Shown here piece by piece: positions 7,664 to 13,540 of a DNA stretch of 13,540 nt. Origin of the DNA: CAYWVK01 sp964461865 (GTDB lineage Bacteria > Patescibacteriota > Microgenomatia > Levybacterales > UBA12049); contig CAYWVK010000016.1 of assembly GCA_964461865.1 (NCBI GenBank), positions 1 through 13,540 on the forward strand, given 5' to 3'. Under the pieces are notes generated by a model, which was not told where the DNA came from, ran no database searches, and saw only the letters and a program-made list of their open reading frames with translations. Within the stretch, counting starts at the first letter, position 1. Every line of letters starts with the position of its first letter. The translations under genes and the position numbers were made by a program.

Positions 7664-7693
7664 CTTGTATTTTAATTTTCTTTTTGTTAAGCT
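7664..7693 (+). promoter_or_regulatory. Candidate promoter of fourth pilin gene, predicted leaderless
   Basis: CTTGTAT at 7664 gives TTGTAT, followed after 17 nt by TAAGCT (7688-7693). The -10 match is poor (3/6), but it is preceded by TGT, an extended -10 pattern. The predicted transcription start is about 7700, 2 nt before the ATG. This is the weakest of the five similar elements, supported mainly by its identical spacing to the start codon. Confidence 0.35.
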
Positions 7694-7701
7694 AATTTTA
7701 T

Positions 7702-8007
7702 ATGACCTGGGATCAATGCATGGTAGATGGAGTAGCAACTCTTCAATGTATTCCTGTTGTTTTCAAACTTGTTCTTAACTGGTTATTAATTCTTGCTGGA
7801 ACCGTTGCTTTAATTTTTGTTATATTATCCGGAATTAGTTATATCACCTCTGGCGGAGATCAAAAAAAGCTTGAAAACGCAAAACATACCTTAACTTATG
7901 CAATCTTAGGACTTATTGTAATACTTGCTGCTATTTTTATAATTAGAATTATAAGTTACGTAACAGGGGTTGACTGCATTAATCGCTTCGGATTTATTTG
8001 CATGTAA
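7702..8007 (+). CDS. VirB2/TrbC-type pilin-like small membrane protein
   Basis: The protein has 101 residues: a short N-terminus with Cys6 and Cys16, TM1 (about 20-46), a loop with TSGGDQKKLENAKH (49-62), TM2 (64-86), and a C-terminal tail with Cys92 and Cys100. The loop and the start of TM2 (TYAILGL) align with the three preceding proteins without gaps. There is no cleavable signal peptide. If both termini face outside, as in VirB2 pilins, the two cysteine pairs lie on the same side and could stabilise the hairpin. The 94-nt stretch before the start codon has no Shine-Dalgarno sequence; a CTTG-type promoter element lies there instead. Confidence 0.78.
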   Translation: MTWDQCMVDGVATLQCIPVVFKLVLNWLLILAGTVALIFVILSGISYITSGGDQKKLENAKHTLTYAILGLIVILAAIFIIRIISYVTGVDCINRFGFICM

Positions 8008-8075
8008 ACTATAACATAGATAGTTTTCACGGGATTTAGATATACTTAACTTATTGTTTGACCCACTTTGATTAT

Positions 8076-8105
8076 CTTGAAAGCATATTTTTCACGTTAT
8101 ACAGT
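8076..8105 (+). promoter_or_regulatory. Promoter of the PrgI-TraC-VirB4 operon, predicted leaderless
   Basis: CTTGAAA at 8076 contains TTGAAA (5/6), followed after 17 nt by TACAGT (8100-8105, 4/6). The predicted start at about 8112 is 2 nt before the ATG at 8114, and there is no Shine-Dalgarno sequence. A second possible -35, TTGACC at 8058-8063, has no convincing -10 partner. The 106-nt gap holds nothing else recognisable apart from a weak hairpin after the preceding stop. Confidence 0.5.
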
Positions 8106-8113
8106 ATTTTTAT

Positions 8114-9379
8114 ATGGAAAATCATCCTATTCCTCAAGATATTACAGGCTTTCAATTTAAGTTAATTGGAAACATGACTGTTAAGCAGTTTGCTTACCTT
8201 GCCGTGGGAGCAGTTTTAGGCTGGATTATCTTTGCAATGCCACTTTCTCTTATTATAAAATTTCCGGTTGCACTATTCTTTGTTGCAATCGGAACAAGCT
8301 TTGCTTTTTTGCCAATTGACGGAAGACCACTTGATATAATGATTACCAATTTTATAAAAGCACTTTCAAAACCAACTCAATTCGTTTATCAAAAAGTCGG
8401 TGCCAATTTATACTTTCCGGAGGTAAAGCTATCTTCCCAAACAGCTAACGTTACTCATACTCCAAATCAAAACCCTACACTTTCTGGTGATAAATTAAAA
8501 ACTTTCCTGGCTTCACTTCCGACAAGGTCTAAAAATAAACTGGATGAAAAAGAAGCAACTTTTTTACAAACCTTAAATACAATTAACACACCCAATCTTC
8601 AACCAAGAGCTAATCAATCGGGAATACATTTTGGTTTTCCAAAAATAACACCCTCCATTTTTAGTGGCAACAAACAACCGGTACAACAACCCATAAAGGC
8701 AGATGCTCCTTTGCCACAACCACAGCCAAAACCACAAGAACAAGTTGATAATGATGCAGAGCTACAAAATGCAGCGCTAGCATTAAAAACACAGCTTGAA
8801 CAAGCGAAAAAAGAAGAGGCCAATAGGCAAAGCGGAACAAAAGAACAAGAAGAAGCACATCAAAAAGTACTCCAACTTGAAAAGATATTAAACGAAACGC
8901 TTTCCCAAAAACAACAATTAGAAAGTCAATTAATCGAACTACAAAAAAAACTGGAGCAACAAGGAAAAAATGTATTTGCTCCAAGCATGGCAACTCCTGA
9001 AATAAAACAAACTAAAAGAGTTAGAAGTATTCCAAGAGAAATGGGTAAAAGCGTTGGGCTTCCGATTGCTTCTGATTTTCCAAATGTAATAAACGGAATC
9101 GTTAAAGATCCAAGGGGAAATCCGCTTCCAGGAATATTGGTAGAAGTAAAAGATGAAGAAGCAAATCCAATAAGAGCATTTAAAACTAATCCTTTAGGCC
9201 AATTCGCTTCAGCAACGCCACTTTCAAACGGAACATATACTATTGATTTTGAAGATCCTGCTAAAAGAAATCGTTTTGATACAATTCAGTTTAGTGCAAC
9301 CGGAGAAATAATTTTACCAATTGAAGTTATCTCGGTTGATGAAAGAGAGGATCTTAGAAAAAGCTTATTCGGACAATAA
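8114..9379 (+). CDS. PrgI-family T4SS membrane protein with coiled coil and carboxypeptidase-regulatory-like domain
   Basis: This 421-residue protein has three parts. Residues 1-90 match the PrgI family: a polar QDITGFQFKLIGNMTVKQ lead-in, two membrane segments (25-43 and 47-66), and the characteristic PIDGRPLD turn followed by an amphipathic segment. Residues 195-286 are Pro/Gln-rich and then a long Gln/Glu/Lys coiled coil. Residues 325-410 form a carboxypeptidase-regulatory-like beta sandwich (INGIVKDPRGNPLPGILVEV, later TNPLGQFASATPLSNGTYTI). PrgI proteins of Gram-positive conjugation systems are usually only a little over 100 residues, are found next to the VirB4 ATPase, and are thought to be part of the inner-membrane complex. 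With a two-TM hairpin, both tails should lie on the same side, probably the cytoplasm. The gene heads the operon with the TraC-like gene and VirB4. Confidence 0.85.
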   Translation: MENHPIPQDITGFQFKLIGNMTVKQFAYLAVGAVLGWIIFAMPLSLIIKFPVALFFVAIGTSFAFLPIDGRPLDIMITNFIKALSKPTQFVYQKVGANLYFPEVKLSSQTANVTHTPNQNPTLSGDKLKTFLASLPTRSKNKLDEKEATFLQTLNTINTPNLQPRANQSGIHFGFPKITPSIFSGNKQPVQQPIKADAPLPQPQPKPQEQVDNDAELQNAALALKTQLEQAKKEEANRQSGTKEQEEAHQKVLQLEKILNETLSQKQQLESQLIELQKKLEQQGKNVFAPSMATPEIKQTKRVRSIPREMGKSVGLPIASDFPNVINGIVKDPRGNPLPGILVEVKDEEANPIRAFKTNPLGQFASATPLSNGTYTIDFEDPAKRNRFDTIQFSATGEIILPIEVISVDEREDLRKSLFGQ

Positions 9380-9382
9380 ATT

Positions 9383-10051
9383 ATGAAAAATACTGCCCAA
9401 AAAATTAATGCAACAACACAAAGGTTTACCGAAATTGTTGACGTGGTAGATGATGTTGTTTTATTAACCGGCAATAATGCCTGCTCTATAATTGAAGTTA
9501 GAGCAACTAATTTTGCCCTTCTCTCCATGGAAGAACAAAACTCAAAAATATATTCATACGCCGCACTTTTAAACTCTCTTTCTTTTCCTATGCAGATTAT
9601 CATCAGAAGCAAAAAATTAGATGTCACTGCATATTTAAAACTTTTAGAAAATGAAGCAAAAAACTCCGCTAATGAAATATTAGCCAATCAAATCAGGCTT
9701 TATCGAGATTTTGTTCAGGAATTAGTTAAGGTAAATGTAGTTTTAGATAAAAAATTCTATATCTGTATTCCCTATTCATACATGGAAAAAGGGGCGGCAG
9801 GAACAGCAACAACAACTATCGCCAATAAACAAAATAATAAAACAGGTTTTTTAGAAGAAGCAAAAGTTGCGCTTCATACAAAACTTGACGCACTGCATTC
9901 TCAATTAGCAAGACTAAATTTAGGAGCAAAAACACTTGAGAAAGAAGAACTGGTTAAGCTTTATTATGAAATATATAACGACACCATGGTTGAAACAAAC
10001 CAATTAACAGATAATGTTAAAACAGCAATTATCAGAAAGGAGAATAAATAA
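9383..10051 (+). CDS. TraC-like protein, probable VirB4 partner
   Basis: The protein has 222 residues, is soluble and has no P-loop. Its first 130 residues (a VDVVDDVVLLTGNNACSIIEV strand region, then ALLNSLSFPMQIIIRSKKLDV and a helix leading to KKFYICIPYSY) resemble the N-terminal domain found in TraC/VirB4 ATPases and the stand-alone TraC-like proteins that accompany VirB4 in Patescibacteria and Gram-positive T4SS loci. The C-terminal part is helical and charged, after a Gly/Ala/Thr linker near 137-145. The start lies 3 nt after the previous stop, and the stop lies 1 nt before the VirB4 start, so the three genes are one operon. It probably binds the VirB4 ATPase or its membrane platform. 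The resemblance is from memory of the family, not from an alignment. Confidence 0.72.
   Translation: MKNTAQKINATTQRFTEIVDVVDDVVLLTGNNACSIIEVRATNFALLSMEEQNSKIYSYAALLNSLSFPMQIIIRSKKLDVTAYLKLLENEAKNSANEILANQIRLYRDFVQELVKVNVVLDKKFYICIPYSYMEKGAAGTATTTIANKQNNKTGFLEEAKVALHTKLDALHSQLARLNLGAKTLEKEELVKLYYEIYNDTMVETNQLTDNVKTAIIRKENK
10037..10042 (+). promoter_or_regulatory. Shine-Dalgarno site for VirB4
   Basis: AAGGAG lies 10 nt before the ATG at 10053, within the last codons of the TraC-like gene. It decides the VirB4 start in favour of 10053 over the in-frame ATG at 10014, which lies inside the upstream gene and has no such site. Confidence 0.75.
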
Positions 10052-10052
10052 A

Positions 10053-11975
10053 ATGGGAGTATTTTCAAAAAAAGATAAAAAAACCAAAACTGCTGTGCCG
10101 GTTGCTCCAAAAAGCAATGTTAAACCACCTGGTATTAAAAAACTGGAAAAGGGAATGGTCTCTTTAGTTGATGTTATTGCACCGTCATCAATTGAGGTAG
10201 ATTTTAAATACATTAGGGTTGGCGATACATATCATCGGACAATATTTGTAGTTGGATACCCAAGATATGTTTCTCCAAACTGGCTTCAGCCATTAATTGA
10301 TTTTGATAATTCAATGAATACGTCTATGTTTGTTTATCCAACTTCTGCTTCTGATGTTTTAGGGGATTTAAGAAGAAAAATTGCCGAAATGGAAGCAACA
10401 ATTTCCTCTGAAATTGAAGAGGGTAAGGTAGTTGATCCAAAAGTAAGAGCAGCCTTAGATGACGCTTTGGCAATTCAGGAACAATTAGCCAAAGGCGTTG
10501 AGCGATTTTTTCAATTCAGCTTATACATTACTCTTTTTTCAGATAGCTTAGAGGGCTTAAATGAAGCTACAAAAAGACTTGTAACAACCCTAAACTCCAT
10601 TATGATGCTCACCAAAACAGCAACCCTGCAGATGGAAGACGGGTTTAAATCAACAATTCCAATTGGTCAAGACAGATTGTTTATTACCAGAAATATGGAT
10701 ACCACCTCTCTTGCATCAACTTTTCCTTTTACCTCAGCTACCCTAACCCAGGATAGAGGCGTAATGTATGGAATAAATGAACAAAACGGCTCCTTGGTGG
10801 TTTTTGACAGATATTCTTTAGAAAACTCCAATGAGGTAATCCTAGGAAAAGCAGGAGCCGGAAAATCTTATTTGGTTAAACTTGAGGCAATGCGCCAATT
10901 TATGTTTGGCACAGAGGTTTTAATTATTGATCCTGAAGGAGAGTATGAAAAACTAGCTAAAACACTAGGCGGAGAATCCGTATCCTTTACACCGTCTGAT
11001 CCGGTAAAAATAAACCCGTTTGATTTATCAAGTCTTTATGAAGAAGGAGAAAACGAACTGGGATTAAAAATCTTATCTCTCCATGGTCTTTTAAAAATTA
11101 TCATGGGGCAACTTGACCCTGCTCATGACGCAATTCTGGATAGAGCAATGGTTGAAACATATAGACAAAAAGGGATAACCTCAGATCCCGCAACTCAAAC
11201 AAAACAACCACCTTTAATGGAGGACTTATATAAAGTTCTTTTAGGGATGGAAGACCCTGCTGCAAGAGAACTTGCGCTAAGACTTGAAAAGTTTATCAAA
11301 GGAAGTTTAAGTGGTATATTTAATCAACAATCTAATTTTGATATTAAAAATCCGTTTACGGTTTTTAATATCAAAGCTTTAGAAGAAGAACTTCGCCCTG
11401 TTGCCATGCATATTATCTTAGATTTTGTTTGGACTAAGGTTAAAAAATCACTTAAAAAAAGACTATTGATTTTAGATGAGGCTTGGTACATTATGAAATA
11501 TCCGGATTCTGCCTCTTTTGTTTATAGCATTGCTAAAAGATCAAGAAAATATTACCTTGCGCTAACTACTGCAACACAAGATGTTCAAGACTTTTTGTCA
11601 ACCGATTATGGGAAAGCTGTTTTATCAAACTCTTCCATACAAATTCTGCTTAAGCAAAGCACAACTACCGTTGATCAAATATCTCAGGTTTTTTATCTTT
11701 CTCAAGGAGAAAAAGAACTATTATTATCCGCTGACATCGGAGAAGGATTGTTTTTTGCCGGGCAAAGCCATGTTGCCATAAAAATTATTGCTGCACCTTT
11801 TGAGCACGCAATTATTACCACAAACCCACAAGAAATTATGAACATGCAAGAAGAAGAAAGACAAGAAAACGCTGCCTTATCTAACCCACCTTCCCAAGCA
11901 CAAAGTACACCAACAAATACTCCCCAGACCGAAACTTCAGTTGAGCCTACACAAAATAATACCAATGTTGTTTAA
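10053..11975 (+). CDS. virB4: VirB4-family T4SS ATPase
   Basis: The 640-residue ATPase provides energy for pilus assembly and substrate transfer at the cytoplasmic face of T4SS machines. The basic N-terminal tail (1-35) leads into a VirB4-type N-terminal domain. Walker A is GKAGAGKS at 265-272, followed by the IDPEGEYEKL segment (D293) common to VirB4/TraC proteins. Walker B is LLILDEAW with D475-E476. Downstream, the TATQDVQDFLS and SNSSIQILLKQ segments are further VirB4 hallmarks. The last 40 residues are a polar Gln/Asn/Pro/Thr-rich tail. All catalytic residues that I can identify are present, so the enzyme should be active. It is somewhat shorter than classical VirB4 (about 790 residues), consistent with part of the N-terminal region being supplied by the separate TraC-like protein upstream. 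A role in DNA uptake rather than conjugation cannot be excluded. Confidence 0.93.
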   Translation: MGVFSKKDKKTKTAVPVAPKSNVKPPGIKKLEKGMVSLVDVIAPSSIEVDFKYIRVGDTYHRTIFVVGYPRYVSPNWLQPLIDFDNSMNTSMFVYPTSASDVLGDLRRKIAEMEATISSEIEEGKVVDPKVRAALDDALAIQEQLAKGVERFFQFSLYITLFSDSLEGLNEATKRLVTTLNSIMMLTKTATLQMEDGFKSTIPIGQDRLFITRNMDTTSLASTFPFTSATLTQDRGVMYGINEQNGSLVVFDRYSLENSNEVILGKAGAGKSYLVKLEAMRQFMFGTEVLIIDPEGEYEKLAKTLGGESVSFTPSDPVKINPFDLSSLYEEGENELGLKILSLHGLLKIIMGQLDPAHDAILDRAMVETYRQKGITSDPATQTKQPPLMEDLYKVLLGMEDPAARELALRLEKFIKGSLSGIFNQQSNFDIKNPFTVFNIKALEEELRPVAMHIILDFVWTKVKKSLKKRLLILDEAWYIMKYPDSASFVYSIAKRSRKYYLALTTATQDVQDFLSTDYGKAVLSNSSIQILLKQSTTTVDQISQVFYLSQGEKELLLSADIGEGLFFAGQSHVAIKIIAAPFEHAIITTNPQEIMNMQEEERQENAALSNPPSQAQSTPTNTPQTETSVEPTQNNTNVV

Positions 11976-11982
11976 TTAAGTT

Positions 11983-13540
11983 ATGAATAGTCAATCAGAT
12001 CCCGTACTTAAAATTAGAAAAGAATGGGAAGCGCTCCTTAGTCGTCATGAAAAAGACACAAACACATCCTCTCTTTTACAAACAACCGCAGAAAACATTA
12101 AAAGAGGAAATATTGCGGAAGCTAAAAAAACATGGGACAAGTTTACTGCTACAAACACGGGAAGAACTGCGCGAAAAGACCTTTTTCTGGATTTAATTGA
12201 AACTTATGCTTCAAAAGGAGCAACCATTCTTGAAGAAAAAGGTTTTCCTAAGCCTGATAATAATAAACAAGATAACAAAAAAACAAATAAAGAACCCTTG
12301 TACCCAAGCCAACCACCTATTCCTTCAAATGCTAATCAAGTAATTGAACAAATAACCACTGAAAAGAAAAAAGAGGAAGATAAAAAAACAGCAAAAAGAA
12401 TAGAGGGTGAAAAAAAACAATTAATTCGAAGACCTGAAGAAACAAAAGATAAACTGTTTAATGAAGCAATTAAAAAATTAAGCAAAGAGCTTTTATACAA
12501 CGTAAGGGTTAAAAAACAAATCCCCGCCAACTTACTATCAAGAACTGTCAAAAGAACTGTTGTGGAGCATTACGTTGACCAAGAGGGCCCTGATTATAGA
12601 CTTTGTGAAAAGACTGTTTTTGATAACTGGTGTAAAAATTATGGAACAGTTGATAAAAAAGACTCTGAATTCCGCCATGAAGTTGATAATACTTTCCTTA
12701 CAGAAAAAAGACCGGATCTTTTATCTCTTACCAAAGAGATTGAGTTAAAAAAAGATGAAGTAAGACTTGCTCCTAAAGCAGATTTTTTTGTAAAACACAT
12801 CTTAATTCCCGTAATTAACAATTTTCTTTATCAAGACACAAATGAAAACAAAGGAACAATTAGAAGAAAATTGACAAGTTTTAAAAAATACCCTAAGCGC
12901 TACTTTGTTAATAAAGGTGACAAAAAAAGAATTATTCACTTTCTTGTTTTAATATTCAGCACCAAATTACAAGCCTACAAACAAAAGGTGGTAGGACTAG
13001 CTCCTTTAATTATGAGCCAGGAAACATTTTATAAAGAACCCGGGCAAAGCTCTTATGGAACAAGTAGCTTTTATAATCCCACCTCTTATGAAACACCTGG
13101 AGATAGTGGCAGTTATTATTCTCCCCAAGAAACCTCTGGCTTTCCCCATGGTAGTTATCGACAAATTCCACAAAGACAACCGGGAGTAATTGATCGGGCA
13201 AACAACATGTTTTCCAGAGCTAGAAATTTAGGAAGAGAACATCCAAGATCAACCAATTTAAGACCAAAATTTCTTCCGGGAAAAACCGCAAGAAATGTAC
13301 TAAAAGGACTAAGGCTTCTTTCTCCAGCTGCTAATCCTGCAACCATGGTTATAATCCTTATAATTTTACTAGTTTTAATGTTTTTCTTTCAAGGAACTTT
13401 TGGTCCAGGGGGAATTAACGATACATCAACTTCTGCCGGTCCTGTCATTTCATTAACAAAAACAGCGGATAATCAAAAAATAGATAACGGAGGTCAAACC
13501 ACATTTACAATTGCGGTAAATTACTCTAACGTAACTGGAC
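11983..13540 (+). CDS. Large one-pass membrane protein with cytoplasmic domain and external DUF11-like domain, 3'-truncated by window edge
   Basis: An uninterrupted frame runs from the ATG at 11983 to the end of the window (519 codons, no stop). Residues 1-85 are helical and charged. Residues 85-165 are a Lys/Glu/Asn-rich linker, and about 165-350 look like a folded domain that I do not recognise. Residues 352-401 are low-complexity Ser/Tyr/Gly/Pro. A basic, Arg-rich stretch (402-445) precedes a single membrane segment at about 455-473. After it, residues 488 onward (ISLTKTADNQKIDNGGQTTF) look like the start of a DUF11-type beta-sandwich repeat, a fold common in bacterial surface proteins. 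The basic side before the membrane segment predicts the N-terminus inside and the DUF11-like part outside. It starts 7 nt after the VirB4 stop, so it belongs to the same operon. It may link the ATPase platform to a surface adhesin; that is inference. Confidence 0.85.
   Translation, partial: MNSQSDPVLKIRKEWEALLSRHEKDTNTSSLLQTTAENIKRGNIAEAKKTWDKFTATNTGRTARKDLFLDLIETYASKGATILEEKGFPKPDNNKQDNKKTNKEPLYPSQPPIPSNANQVIEQITTEKKKEEDKKTAKRIEGEKKQLIRRPEETKDKLFNEAIKKLSKELLYNVRVKKQIPANLLSRTVKRTVVEHYVDQEGPDYRLCEKTVFDNWCKNYGTVDKKDSEFRHEVDNTFLTEKRPDLLSLTKEIELKKDEVRLAPKADFFVKHILIPVINNFLYQDTNENKGTIRRKLTSFKKYPKRYFVNKGDKKRIIHFLVLIFSTKLQAYKQKVVGLAPLIMSQETFYKEPGQSSYGTSSFYNPTSYETPGDSGSYYSPQETSGFPHGSYRQIPQRQPGVIDRANNMFSRARNLGREHPRSTNLRPKFLPGKTARNVLKGLRLLSPAANPATMVIILIILLVLMFFFQGTFGPGGINDTSTSAGPVISLTKTADNQKIDNGGQTTFTIAVNYSNVTG

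Noticed and set aside
8006..8027. Hairpin AAACTAT / ATAGTTT with a 7-nt loop after the fourth pilin stop, as a terminator
   Set aside because: The 7-bp stem has a single G-C pair and only a very short T run follows; too weak to call, though it is correctly placed.
8661..8993. 110-codon reading frame on the minus strand opposite the PrgI coiled coil
   Set aside because: A by-product of the repetitive Gln/Glu/Lys codons on the plus strand; its Leu/Val-rich translation has no recognisable domain.
9286..9687. 133-codon minus-strand reading frame across the PrgI/TraC-like junction
   Set aside because: It covers well-supported plus-strand genes on both sides, with no ribosome site or promoter.
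10014..10052. Upstream in-frame ATG for VirB4 at 10014
   Set aside because: It overlaps the TraC-like gene and lacks a ribosome site, whereas AAGGAG stands 10 nt before the ATG at 10053.
12336..13346. Several short reading frames on both strands within 12336-13346
   Set aside because: All lie within the single long open frame starting at 11983, which has coherent domains, a membrane segment and operon context.
2..13540. Recoding of UGA (as in Gracilibacteria/SR1, where it encodes glycine)
   Set aside because: No gene contains an in-frame TGA, all ten visible stops are TAA, and tryptophan is encoded by TGG; the standard bacterial code fits.

Overview
The window is AT-rich bacterial DNA carrying most of a stripped-down type IV secretion/conjugation-type machine (T4SS). 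The gene set is a VirB6/TrbL-like channel protein, four VirB2/TrbC-type pilins, a PrgI-family protein, a TraC-like protein and the VirB4 ATPase. No outer-membrane core (VirB7/9/10) is visible. There are also very large lineage-specific proteins and a surface protein with a DUF11-like domain. This combination is typical of Candidate Phyla Radiation (Patescibacteria) genomes, and Microgenomates-like is my best guess. That placement is inference from gene content and base composition; the window holds no rRNA or other taxonomic marker. All ten visible stop codons are TAA and no gene has an in-frame TGA.

Layout. (a) Positions 2-1558, + strand: the 3' part of a VirB6/TrbL-like multi-pass membrane protein whose start lies left of the window. 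(b) Positions 1578-4556, - strand: a very large soluble protein of unknown function, convergent with (a) and divergent from (c). (c) Positions 4632-5945, +: a P-loop ATPase fused to an OmpR/PhoB-type winged helix, the only obvious regulator. (d) Positions 5984-8007, +: four pilin-like proteins that share one transmembrane-hairpin signature; the first has a cysteine-rich secreted domain. (e) Positions 8114-11975, +: a tight operon of PrgI-family fusion, TraC-like protein and VirB4 ATPase. (f) Positions 11983-13540, +: the 5' part of a large one-pass membrane protein that runs off the right edge.

Working together. VirB4 would power pilin extraction and assembly. PrgI and VirB6 would form the inner-membrane platform, and the pilins would form the extracellular filament or channel. 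The protein in (f) would join the cytoplasmic side of the machine to a surface-exposed DUF11-like domain. The ATPase/winged-helix protein in (c) is well placed to control the pilins, the divergent large gene, or both.

Regulation. Five gene starts (4632, 5984, 7200, 7702, 8114) have a CTTG-type -35 element 37-41 nt upstream and no Shine-Dalgarno sequence. This predicts leaderless or nearly leaderless mRNAs. VirB4 (start 10053) and an internal start of the large minus-strand gene (4472) instead have clear AAGGAG sites. No stretch longer than about 110 bases is free of genes. No tRNA, rRNA, CRISPR array, insertion sequence or long repeat was seen.
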